From the NCBI RefSeq assembly GCF_024505185.1, contig NZ_JANIBJ010000013.1:1-64000 (forward strand): a DNA stretch of 64,000 nucleotides, written 5' to 3'. The notes under the pieces are model-generated. The model searched no databases and was not told where the DNA came from. It worked only from the letters and a program-made list of their open reading frames with translations. This document shows, one piece after another, positions 6,578 to 14,931 of this stretch. Position 1 is the first letter of the stretch. Every line of letters begins with the position of its first letter. A program made the translations under genes and the position numbers. The stretch is from Methylomonas subterranea (GTDB lineage: Bacteria > Pseudomonadota > Gammaproteobacteria > Methylococcales > Methylomonadaceae).

Positions 6578-7531
6578 TTAGATTTCCAGCTGCTGGATGC
6601 CGTCCAGAAACCACTTGGTCTGCTTGCTGCCAACCGGCTTGATGAAATGCCAAACTTCGCGCACCTGCTCGGTTTCGCCGTCATCCTCGCGCATAATGCA
6701 ATCGAACAACACCACGGCTTCCAACTCGTTGTCGATTTCGCGTATTTCCAGCAACTCCGGCACTACTTTCAATACATCGGTCTTGTTGTTGGCACCGGAA
6801 GCTTTTAATTGCTCCTGAATTTCCGCAAACACCTTGTCGGTGGTCAAACCACGGATGGCGGCGAGATCGGCCTTGTCCCAAGCCGACTGCAAATAACGAA
6901 ACGCGCTTTCGGCGCCGGCCAAAAATGCGGCTTGATCGAAATCAGTCGGCACATCAAGGGTAGCCGAATGAACGTCGGCCGCGGCTGCGGGGGCGTTTTT
7001 ATCGAATAACAAGTCGGTATTGAAACCGGCCGACTGGGTGCCCACTTGCGGGGCGCTATCGTAATCGCCCGTGCCGCTTGGGTCGGAATAACTGCTTCTG
7101 CCGTAGGCGTTATCGGCCGCCGGTTGAGATTGACGGGCCTTGGAAGCAAACAGGCGCATCAGCAGAAACGCGATGCCCGCGAATACCAATATGTCCATAA
7201 AATTGATGTTTTCAAAGGCGCCGCCAAAAAACAGCGAGCCCAAAAGACCGCCCAGGGCCAAGCCGCCCAGCATGCCCATCAAACCGCCGCGACCAGCCCA
7301 ATTCTGCCGGGCCGCCTGATTTTGGGCCGCCGCCTGTTGCTGGCTGGCGGAGCGGGTGGGTTGGCTGGCAGAGCTTGGCGCCGTGGAGCGTTTGTAAGGC
7401 GCGCTATAGCTTGGTCTGCTACCGAAGGAACCGCCGCCTCCCAAGCGTTTGGCTTGCGCTTCCTGAATGCCTGTCATCAGCAAAGTCAAGCTGATGAAAG
7501 TGATAGCCAAAATTCGGATTTTTCTGTTCAT
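6578..7531 (-). CDS. Tim44-like domain exported protein
   Basis: The protein is 317 aa. A signal peptide (MNRKIRILAITFISLTLLMTGIQEAQA) is followed by a Gly/Ser/Pro/Gln-rich linker, a Gly-rich transmembrane segment (GLMGMLGGLALGGLLGSLFF, then ILVFAGIAFLLMRLF, about residues 83-128), and a C-terminal Tim44/MBA1-like domain (about 190-317) ending in WFLDGIQQLEI. Bacterial members are membrane-linked proteins of unknown function, common in Proteobacteria. Here it is followed immediately by a methyltransferase. Loss of the presequence receptor role known from mitochondria is assumed; no functional inference is safe. Confidence 0.8.
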   Translation of the reverse strand: MNRKIRILAITFISLTLLMTGIQEAQAKRLGGGGSFGSRPSYSAPYKRSTAPSSASQPTRSASQQQAAAQNQAARQNWAGRGGLMGMLGGLALGGLLGSLFFGGAFENINFMDILVFAGIAFLLMRLFASKARQSQPAADNAYGRSSYSDPSGTGDYDSAPQVGTQSAGFNTDLLFDKNAPAAAADVHSATLDVPTDFDQAAFLAGAESAFRYLQSAWDKADLAAIRGLTTDKVFAEIQEQLKASGANNKTDVLKVVPELLEIREIDNELEAVVLFDCIMREDDGETEQVREVWHFIKPVGSKQTKWFLDGIQQLEI

Positions 7532-7677
7532 GGTGTCTGTTGTCCGGTGAAGAAAACGTAAAACGATTAGTTAGGGCACTAACAGCAATTTCAAGTAGAA
7601 TAGCCTCTCACGCTTATCACTACAATACCGCCGTTTATTTAAACCCAAACCAAGACCAAGACATCCCGAATTCGCCA

Positions 7678-8070
7678 ATGGTTGCATTGATGCGTCAATT
7701 TTTAGTTCTGATACTGATAGCTCTGCAATTTGCGGCGCCGTTGGTACATGCGCACATTGGGCAATCCGCGCCGGTTATGGGCTTGCACCTGCATGAGTTT
7801 GAAAATCTGCATTTGCATCATACCGACTCGTTTGTCCAGGCAACGCTCGAGCATGTCGCTTGCATGGATTCGGCCATTGTAAAACTGGGATCGGCGTTGA
7901 AATCACAAACGTCCACCGATGAGACGATGGCATATTACCACCCGGACGGTGACGGCCTGGGGCCGGTGGTCCAGCCACTGCTGCGGGTGATCAACTTTTC
8001 ACCTCACGATGCCGCTCATCTCGCCGCCCCCTCGCGTAATCAACACCTAAGCCGCGCACCTCCCACCTAA
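7678..8070 (+). CDS. His-rich exported protein leading a metal-efflux operon
   Basis: The ATG at 7678 gives 130 aa beginning MVALMRQFLVLILIALQFAA, a clean signal peptide with probable cleavage after VHA. An upstream in-frame ATG (7540) adds residues with no signal-like character and overlaps the promoter region, so it was rejected. The mature part is histidine-rich (HAHIGQ, LHLHEFENLHLHHTD, YYHPDGDG, SPHDAAH), as in periplasmic metal-binding accessory proteins of heavy-metal RND operons. It lies 85 bp before the outer-membrane channel gene. It has no match to CusF or CzcE by motif, so no family name is given. Confidence 0.65.
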   Translation: MVALMRQFLVLILIALQFAAPLVHAHIGQSAPVMGLHLHEFENLHLHHTDSFVQATLEHVACMDSAIVKLGSALKSQTSTDETMAYYHPDGDGLGPVVQPLLRVINFSPHDAAHLAAPSRNQHLSRAPPT

Positions 8071-8155
8071 TTCTTCCGGGTATCCGCCGGATACCGCCTC
8101 TTTATCGGGCCGTCTACCGGTCCCACCTATCTGTTTCATTGTATTGGAGTTCAAT

Positions 8156-9469
8156 ATGACGGTATCCGGTCATATTAAAATTTGTCTGGCGTTGACTTGG
8201 CTGGCGGTTTTACCGTGCCGGGCGGACGATCGGTTGCGTATCCCCATGGCCAATCCGCTCGAGCCCAACATGGCCGACGGCCAAAAATTATTGGTCGAGC
8301 ATCTCGATCCGGTGGAAGTCGATCCCGTCCTGACTCTGCCTCAGTTGCTGGAAGAAACCCTACAAAAATACCCGGACCGGCTGATCAACGAGGCTCTGAT
8401 GCAACAAGCCGAGGCTTGGCAAACCCGAGGCGACAGCTGGTTGGCCGGCTCCACGGCGTTGGCGCTGGATTATGCCGACGACAGGATAGCCAACGATAAC
8501 GGCTCCCGCGAAGCATCGGCCAATCTGGAATTTACCGTTTGGCTCTGGGGGCAGCGCGATGCGGCACAACAGGTGGCTCACGAATCCCAGCAAGCGGCCG
8601 GCAAGCATTCCGTGGCAGTACGCCTGGAAGTAGCCAAATTATTGCGGGAAGCTTTGTGGGATATGGCGCTGGCGGAAAACCGCCTGCAGCAGGCGCAGAT
8701 CGGTCTGGATATTTCCTCCCAGTTGTTAGGTAAAGTCGGGCGGCGGGTGGAATTGGGCGATTTGCCGCGTGCGGATTTGCTGCTGGCCGAAAGCGAACAT
8801 TTGCAGAACAAGACATTACTTACCCAAGCCGAAGCCGAAGTCATGCATAGCCGCAAGAGCTACGCCAGCCTGACTCAAACCACCCGTTTACCGGCTAATT
8901 ATCTGGAACAGCAAAGCGGGCTGCAAGCCATCCAGCCGGACCATCCGTTTTTGGCCGCCATCAATGCCTTGGTGGCCAAACAGCAAGCTTCGGTCGAGTG
9001 GGCGAAGACTACCGATTCAATCAATCAACCCAAGGTAATCATAGGCGCAAAAACCAGCCGCGGTCAGCGCGGGGCGGAAGACATGCAAAGCGCTAATATC
9101 GGGGTTTTGATTCCGTTTGGCCACGGCACCTACGACGCACCGGAAATTGCCGCCGCCAATCTGGAACTCAATCACGTTCTGGCGCAGCGGGAGCATTTGA
9201 CCCGGCAGTTGGAAAAAGGCCTGCACGAAGCAGAGCATGCCTTAGAAGTCAACCGGGCAGAACTGGCGATTGCGAGACAATTGAAGGATATCGCCGAACA
9301 GCATCTGAAGATGATGCAAACCAGCTTCGAAGCCGGGGAAATCAATTTACTGGATTTGCTGAAGGTACAGGCCCGCAGTCTGGAAGCGGTGCGTAACGCC
9401 AGGGAACAGGAAGTCAAATTGCAACGTAACATCGCCTTATATAATCAAGCCGTCGGAGTCATGCCATGA
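8156..9469 (+). CDS. Outer-membrane channel of heavy-metal RND efflux (TolC/CzcC family)
   Basis: The start is ATG 8156, with GGAG at 8146-8149 six bases upstream; a TTG at 8144 is part of that ribosome binding site region. The protein is 437 aa with a signal peptide ending near CRADD. Two long alpha-hairpin halves follow (about residues 90-240 and 270-437), heptad-like in LLAESEHLQNKTLLTQAEAE and IARQLKDIAEQHLKMMQTSF, with GEINLLDLLKVQARSLEA close to the C-terminus, a typical OEP/CzcC signature. It forms the outer-membrane exit duct. The last codon overlaps the adaptor gene (ATGA), showing an operon. Confidence 0.88.
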   Translation: MTVSGHIKICLALTWLAVLPCRADDRLRIPMANPLEPNMADGQKLLVEHLDPVEVDPVLTLPQLLEETLQKYPDRLINEALMQQAEAWQTRGDSWLAGSTALALDYADDRIANDNGSREASANLEFTVWLWGQRDAAQQVAHESQQAAGKHSVAVRLEVAKLLREALWDMALAENRLQQAQIGLDISSQLLGKVGRRVELGDLPRADLLLAESEHLQNKTLLTQAEAEVMHSRKSYASLTQTTRLPANYLEQQSGLQAIQPDHPFLAAINALVAKQQASVEWAKTTDSINQPKVIIGAKTSRGQRGAEDMQSANIGVLIPFGHGTYDAPEIAAANLELNHVLAQREHLTRQLEKGLHEAEHALEVNRAELAIARQLKDIAEQHLKMMQTSFEAGEINLLDLLKVQARSLEAVRNAREQEVKLQRNIALYNQAVGVMP

Positions 9470-10563
9470 GGTCAATCGTATTCAGCGTGTTGATGGGCTG
9501 CGCATGTGCGGCCGGGGCCGCCGCCGAGGACATGAGTATCCGCATCAGCGCGGAACAAATCGATAATCTGGCCATAGAAGTCGGCGGCTTGCAGCCGAGT
9601 CGGCACTTGTCGGTATTTTATGCACCGGCCCGGGTGGCCGTGCCCGTCAACCGGGAGTTGCTGTTGACGGCATCGCAGCCCGGTTTGTTAACCCAGTTGC
9701 AAGCTAACCTGGGCGATAAAGTGGAAAAAGGCCAGATTTTGGCGCAAATGCATAGCCCCGGCTTGGTGGCCTTGCAACAGCAATATCTGACGGCGCGCGG
9801 CAATTTGCACTTGGCAAGCCTGGAACGGCGGCGGGACAAAACCTTGCTGGCTGAAGGCGTCATAGCCGAAAGGCGTTGGCAGGAAACCCAGGCCATGTAT
9901 GGCAGCAAAGCGGCGCAGGCGGATGAAGCCAGACAGCTGTTATTGATGGCGGGCATGAGTTCTTCGGACATCGGCGTTTTAGAGAAAAGCCACAAGCTCG
10001 ACAGCCTGTTGAACTTGCGGGCACCTATCAGCGGTGTGGTTTTGGAGCGCATGGCAACCTTGGGTTCGCGCCTGGACATACAGGCGCCTGTCTACCGGAT
10101 AGGAGACTTGTCGGAGCTTTGGCTGGAAATCAATATTCCATCGGAACGCATGGCTAGCGTGCATATCGGCGATTGGGTGGAGGACGAAAACGGCCGGGTG
10201 CGAGCCAAAATCACCCTGTTGGGACAAAGCGTAAATCGGGAAAACCAAACCATGCAGGTTCGCGCGGTTGTGCAAGGCGGCGCGGATAGCTTGCGCGTGG
10301 GGCAAACACTCAACGTACAAATCCAACAAGCCGGCCGGCAAGCCGGGTTTAAAGTGCCCAATGCCGCCATTGCCCAAAACGGCGGCAAATCCTACCTTTT
10401 TGTGCGAAATACGGACGGTTTTGCCGTCATCGAAGTCGATGTCGTGGGCCGGCAGGATGGCGAAGCGTTAATCAGCGCCCCCCTGACGGGACAGGAGCGG
10501 ATTGCCGTGCGCGGCGCGGTGGCGTTAAAGGCCAATTGGTTAGGCATGGGCGGAGATGAATGA
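9466..10563 (+). CDS. Periplasmic adaptor of heavy-metal RND efflux (CzcB/CusB-like)
   Basis: The 365-aa protein has a signal peptide (about residues 1-20). The biotinyl-lipoyl half-motif GLLTQLQANLGDKVEKGQIL (about 78-97) is followed by a helical hairpin (QQQYLTARGNLHLASLERRR). The second lipoyl half is LRAPISGVVLERMATLGSRL, before a beta-barrel region containing GDLSELWLEINIP. These are standard membrane-fusion protein features. It joins the inner-membrane pump to the outer channel. No His- or Met-rich metal-binding N-terminus like that of CusB (methionine cluster) is obvious, so the metal cannot be predicted. It overlaps both neighbours by four bases. Confidence 0.88.
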   Translation: MRSIVFSVLMGCACAAGAAAEDMSIRISAEQIDNLAIEVGGLQPSRHLSVFYAPARVAVPVNRELLLTASQPGLLTQLQANLGDKVEKGQILAQMHSPGLVALQQQYLTARGNLHLASLERRRDKTLLAEGVIAERRWQETQAMYGSKAAQADEARQLLLMAGMSSSDIGVLEKSHKLDSLLNLRAPISGVVLERMATLGSRLDIQAPVYRIGDLSELWLEINIPSERMASVHIGDWVEDENGRVRAKITLLGQSVNRENQTMQVRAVVQGGADSLRVGQTLNVQIQQAGRQAGFKVPNAAIAQNGGKSYLFVRNTDGFAVIEVDVVGRQDGEALISAPLTGQERIAVRGAVALKANWLGMGGDE

Positions 10564-13500
10564 TGGCCGCCTTGATTCGTTTTGCGTTGTCGCAACGCCT
10601 GATGATGTGCCTTTTGGTGGTTTTACTGGCGGGCAGCGGTTATTCCGCCTTCAAAGATCTCCCTATCGACGCTTTTCCTGAAGTCTCGCCAACCCAGGTC
10701 AAAATCATCGTCAAAGCCAACGGCATGACACCGGAGGAAGTGGAAACCCGCATCACCGCGCCCATCGAGGTGGAATTATTGGGTATTCCGCACCAAACCA
10801 TGCTGCGCTCCTTAGCCAAATATGCCATTACCGACATCACCCTGGATTTCGAGGAAGGCACCGATATTTATTGGGCCAGGCAACAGGTGGCCGAGCGCTT
10901 GAACGGCATTTGGGGTAATTTGCCCGAAGGCGTGCAGGGCGGTATCGCGCCGATGACCACGCCACTGGGCGAGATGTTTATGTTTGCCATTGAAGGCGGC
11001 GATTTGAGTCTGATGGAGCGCCGCTCTCTGCTGGATTGGGTACTGAGACCGGCTCTGCGCACCGTACCCGGCGTCGCCGACGTCAATCCCCTGGGCGGAC
11101 TGGTACGCAGCTTTGAAGTGGTGCCCGACAACCTGCGCATGGCTGCGCGCAATATCGACATGGCTCGGTTGACCGCCGCGCTGCGGGCAAACAACCGCAA
11201 CGACGGCGCCGGCCGCTTGACCGAGGGCGAGGAAGCGTTGATCGTGCGCGCCGAAGGGCGGATAAAAAACGAACAGGATGTCCGGGCCATCGTCATCGCA
11301 CAAAAAGACGGTCAGCCGATTCGGGTGGACGATGTGGCCGAGGTGCGTATCGGTTCACTGACGCGCTACGGTGCGGTCAGCAAGGACGGTTTGAGCGAAG
11401 CAGTTACGGCCGTCATATTGAGTTTACGCGGTGCCAATGCTCGGCAAACCGTCGAGCTTATCGAGGCCAAGTTGGAAGAGATGAAGGCCAGCTTGCCGGA
11501 GGGCGTCAAAATCAATGTGTTCTACAACCGGGGCGTTCTGGTCGGCAAGGCGGTGCATACCGTCACCCAGGCCCTGCTGGAGGCCATCGTGCTGGTGGTG
11601 GTGTTGCTGATTCTGTTTCTCGGCGATTTGCGCGCCGCGTTGACAGTGGCACTGGCTCTGCCGATGGCGGCATTGTTTACCTTCATCATGATGAAGGCAT
11701 TCGGCATGTCGGCCAATTTGATGAGTCTGGGCGGATTGGCGATAGCCATAGGCATGCTGGTGGATGGCGCGGTGGTGGTTGTGGAAAATATCATCACCCA
11801 GCTGGCCGATCATCAAAAAGCCGAACGCCTGCCGCGCTTGCACATGATTTACCGCGCCACCCGCGAAGTGGCGGCACCGGTTACTTCGGGCATTTTGATC
11901 ATCGTCATCGTTTTTTTGCCCCTGCTGACCCTGCAAGGACTGGAAGGCAAGCTGTTCGGTCCGGTCGCCATGACCATCGTATTTGCCCTGAGCGGATCGT
12001 TGATATTGTCCCTGACCGTGATCCCGGTGCTGGCTTCGTATCTGCTCACCCGGGTATCCCACGAAGAGCCCTGGCTGCCCAGGCAGTTGCAACGACTGTA
12101 CGAACCCTTGCTGGTTTGGTGCATGGACAACAGTAAAAAAATTTTTCTCACGGCCGGTGGCTTGCTGGCGTTAACGGTTTTGGTGTTCAGCCAAATCGGC
12201 AGCACCTTCATGCCAACCATGGACGAAGGCGACATCATCGTTCAATTGGAGAAATTGCCCTCGATTACCTTGCAGGACTCGGTCAAGCTGGACATGCGGG
12301 TGCAAAAAAATATCCTCGAACACATTCCGGAAGTTGAAACCGTGGTGTCGCGGGTGGGTACCGATGAGTTGGGCCTGGACCCCATGGGCCTGAACGAAAC
12401 CGATACCTTTTTGGTGCTCAAGCCCAGAAATGAATGGCGCGTGGCCAATAAGGAAGCCCTGATCGAGTCCATCCGCCACATCATGCCGCATACCCCCGGC
12501 ATCGCGTTCGGGTTTACTCAACCGATAGAAATGCGGGTATCGGAAATGTTGACCGGCACCCGCGGCGACGTGGCGATCAAATTGTTCGGGCCCGACCTGG
12601 AGGTATTGAACCGCAAGGGCGAGGAAATTGAAGCGCTATTGCGTACCATCGATGGCGCCAGCGACGTATTCATGCGTAAAAACGAGGGCATGCAATTTTT
12701 GCAATTGAGCATAGACAGACAGGCGGCCGGCCGTTTCGGTCTGGATGCGGACAGCATCGAAAACATGTTGCGAGCCCAGATCGAAGGCACCCAACTGGGC
12801 ATCGTGCAGGAAGGCATCAAACGTACGCCGTTACTATTGCGGGGAGACAGCAACACCGCCAATTTTGCCAATTTGCAAATCACCTTGCCGGACGGCGACC
12901 ATGTACCCATCACGGCTCTGGCCAAGATTCAGCAGGTCGAGGGCGTGGTGTCCATAGGCCGGGAAAAAGGTCAGCGATTCGTCGTGGTACGCAGCAATGT
13001 GGAGGGGCGCGATTTGGTCGGTTTCGTCGACGAAGCGCGCAAACTGGTGGCCGAAAAAGTCCAGCTGCCGGCCGGTTATCGGGTCGAATTCGGCGGCCAG
13101 TTCGAAAACCAGCAGCGCGCGGCGGCCCGCTTGTCGCTGGTGATTCCGGTGTCGTTGGGGCTAATATTTTTGCTGCTGTTTACCACCTTCGGTTCCGTCC
13201 GCCAGGCGATATTGGTGCTGGCCAACATACCCATGGCCATGATAGGCGGAGTCTTTGCCTTGTGGGCCTCCGGCGAATACTTGTCGGTGCCGGCCTCGGT
13301 CGGTTTTATCGCACTGCTGGGCATCGCGGTATTGAACGGCGTGGTGATGGTGAGCTATTTCAATCAGCTCTGCGCCGGCGGCATGGCGGTATCCAGGGCG
13401 GTCATCGTCGGTTCGGCGCGCCGCTTGCGGCCGGTATTGATGACCGCCAGCATTGCCGCCTTCGGCTTGATTCCGTTACTGTTCGCCAGCGGTCCCGGTT

Positions 13501-13625
13501 CGGAAATTCAGCGGCCGCTGGCAATCGTGGTAACCGGCGGCCTGGTTTCGTCGACTTTTTTGACGCTCATTCTGTTACCCATTCTGTATCAATTATTCGG
13601 GCAAGACCAGGAGCAAGCCGCATGA
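10560..13625 (+). CDS. Heavy-metal RND efflux pump, inner-membrane subunit (CzcA/CusA family)
   Basis: The 1021-aa protein has the HME-RND layout: TM1 at residues 10-30, two large periplasmic loops, and TM clusters at about 335-540 and 860-1010. Early motifs include KDLPIDAFPEVSPTQV and EEVETRITAPIE. The TM4 signature reads GGLAIAIGMLVDGAVVVVEN with D402. It keeps the VDG and E-N residues of the CzcA motif but lacks the first aspartate of the CzcA form (D-F-G), so it is neither a typical Zn/Co/Cd (CzcA) nor a Cu/Ag (CusA, VDAA) pump. Proton-driven export of a divalent metal is the family role; the metal is left open. The C-terminus overlaps the DUF3240 start. Confidence 0.9.
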   Translation: MMAALIRFALSQRLMMCLLVVLLAGSGYSAFKDLPIDAFPEVSPTQVKIIVKANGMTPEEVETRITAPIEVELLGIPHQTMLRSLAKYAITDITLDFEEGTDIYWARQQVAERLNGIWGNLPEGVQGGIAPMTTPLGEMFMFAIEGGDLSLMERRSLLDWVLRPALRTVPGVADVNPLGGLVRSFEVVPDNLRMAARNIDMARLTAALRANNRNDGAGRLTEGEEALIVRAEGRIKNEQDVRAIVIAQKDGQPIRVDDVAEVRIGSLTRYGAVSKDGLSEAVTAVILSLRGANARQTVELIEAKLEEMKASLPEGVKINVFYNRGVLVGKAVHTVTQALLEAIVLVVVLLILFLGDLRAALTVALALPMAALFTFIMMKAFGMSANLMSLGGLAIAIGMLVDGAVVVVENIITQLADHQKAERLPRLHMIYRATREVAAPVTSGILIIVIVFLPLLTLQGLEGKLFGPVAMTIVFALSGSLILSLTVIPVLASYLLTRVSHEEPWLPRQLQRLYEPLLVWCMDNSKKIFLTAGGLLALTVLVFSQIGSTFMPTMDEGDIIVQLEKLPSITLQDSVKLDMRVQKNILEHIPEVETVVSRVGTDELGLDPMGLNETDTFLVLKPRNEWRVANKEALIESIRHIMPHTPGIAFGFTQPIEMRVSEMLTGTRGDVAIKLFGPDLEVLNRKGEEIEALLRTIDGASDVFMRKNEGMQFLQLSIDRQAAGRFGLDADSIENMLRAQIEGTQLGIVQEGIKRTPLLLRGDSNTANFANLQITLPDGDHVPITALAKIQQVEGVVSIGREKGQRFVVVRSNVEGRDLVGFVDEARKLVAEKVQLPAGYRVEFGGQFENQQRAAARLSLVIPVSLGLIFLLLFTTFGSVRQAILVLANIPMAMIGGVFALWASGEYLSVPASVGFIALLGIAVLNGVVMVSYFNQLCAGGMAVSRAVIVGSARRLRPVLMTASIAAFGLIPLLFASGPGSEIQRPLAIVVTGGLVSSTFLTLILLPILYQLFGQDQEQAA

Positions 13626-13927
13626 CGCACGACACTTATCTGATTACCATCAATGTACCACCCGCCCTGGAGGAAGCCGTGGTCGACTGTTTGTTGACAT
13701 TTGAAACGGCGCAGGGTTTTTCCAGTTTTCCGGTCAATGCGCACGATCACCGCAACCAGGATTTGTCGATTGCGGAGCAGGTCAGTGGCCGGCAGCGCAA
13801 AATCCGTTTTCAGATGTATATTGATAAGGATGATGTGTCGGCGTTTTTAACCAAAATAAAAGCCTGTTTTGCCGGTGCCGGTCTGCACTATTGGGTGGTG
13901 CCGGTACTGGAACACGGTGAAATTTAA
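13622..13927 (+). CDS. DUF3240 family PII-like protein of the RND operon
   Basis: The 101-aa protein starts at ATG 13622, overlapping the pump stop codon (ATGA). DUF3240 proteins are small ferredoxin-like-fold proteins related to PII signal proteins and are repeatedly encoded with heavy-metal RND pumps. The sequence shows strand-helix-strand repeats: YLITINVPPALEEAVVDCLL, KIRFQMYIDKDDVSAFLTKI and LHYWVVPVLEHGEI. Location suggests a cytosolic sensor or regulator of the pump. A clearly related domain forms the C-terminal half of the next gene (14014-14757), so the two may be paralogues. Confidence 0.75.
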   Translation: MTHDTYLITINVPPALEEAVVDCLLTFETAQGFSSFPVNAHDHRNQDLSIAEQVSGRQRKIRFQMYIDKDDVSAFLTKIKACFAGAGLHYWVVPVLEHGEI

Positions 13928-14013
13928 ACAAATCTTAAGCAGATTTTAATTTTGGATGCTAAGCTTTTTCAGGTGCCGTGATTTTAGCCAATAATTAACG
14001 GTGGATTGAGTTT

Positions 14014-14757
14014 ATGCCAACATCCGATATGAATATTTTTTTGAGACGAATTCCCGCCAACACCCAGCATGTTGAAATATCCGAATTCATCAGCCCCGTA
14101 TTGAAAAGCGGTTTTTTAAAAAAGGCCGGGCAGATACTCAATATCGAGATTTTGGCCTTGCGGGATAAGCGGCACGATACGATTGAATATCACGGTCTGG
14201 TGACCTTGGATTCGGAATGGTCGGTCAAGCGTGCGGTCAACGGCCTGAAAAACCGGCGTTTGAATGGCCGCTATGTGCTGGTCAGGCCCTACCATCATCG
14301 CAGTTGGGATAACGACCCCCGCCAGCAGCAAGCCCCTGTCGATGACACCATGTATCTAGAAAAACGCCACGGCGACCGGCGCCGGGGTAAGAATTTAGAA
14401 GTGATAAAAAACGTCTCCGATCAATTCAGCTCTCAAGACGAGTTTTGTAACGCCATGCATCACCAGCAATTTCAAGTGACCTTTATCGTGCCGGCCGAGA
14501 TTGAAATGGCCTTGGCGGAATGTTTGGTGGGATTCGAATTCGAGCATACCGACTCACTGGGCGAGTTAGACTCCCCGGACCATCGTATAACCCGCTTTAT
14601 GACCGAGCTGGAAGGGCCGGAAAGAAAATCCCGCCGCTTTCAGTTTTTTGCCACCAAGCTGGTAATCAGCGAAGTATTGGATAATATTAAAAGCCAGTTT
14701 TCCAGCAAGAACATTTATTATTGGATAACTCCCGTCGTCGAATTCGGGATTATCTAA
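14014..14757 (+). CDS. RRM-like domain fused to a DUF3240/PII-like domain
   Basis: The 247-aa protein has two parts. Residues 7-92 resemble an RNA-recognition motif, with an RNP2-like NIFLRRIP (7-14), an RNP1-like HGLVTL (60-65), the alpha-helix VKRAVNGLKNRRLNG and the closing strand RYVLVRPY. A charged linker (95-150) follows. Residues 152-247 align with the upstream DUF3240 protein: VP...CL..FE, DHR, RK..RFQ, YYW.TPVVEFGII against HYWVVPVLEHGEI. A 86-bp gap with its own ribosome binding site (GGTGGA) precedes it, so it may be in the same or a separate transcript. A PII-like sensor fused to an RNA-binding module would be unusual. The RRM assignment is by eye and needs a profile search. Confidence 0.65.
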   Translation: MPTSDMNIFLRRIPANTQHVEISEFISPVLKSGFLKKAGQILNIEILALRDKRHDTIEYHGLVTLDSEWSVKRAVNGLKNRRLNGRYVLVRPYHHRSWDNDPRQQQAPVDDTMYLEKRHGDRRRGKNLEVIKNVSDQFSSQDEFCNAMHHQQFQVTFIVPAEIEMALAECLVGFEFEHTDSLGELDSPDHRITRFMTELEGPERKSRRFQFFATKLVISEVLDNIKSQFSSKNIYYWITPVVEFGII

Positions 14758-14931
14758 ACCGAAAAGCACGGAAACTCGGGGCGATCATTTTTCCGCCAGG
14801 AGACAAGTTAACCGCGCCCCGCCGTGGTTACTTTCCGAACGGTAACTCAGACCATGCATTCCTTGCGATTTGGCGTTCAGCCATTACGGAATTGGATTGC
14901 TTCGTCGGATATGCTTTCCGGAGGGATAAGT

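Noticed and set aside
11424-12092. Long frame opposite the RND pump
   Set aside because: Rich in Gln/His runs with no domain sense; a shadow of the pump gene.
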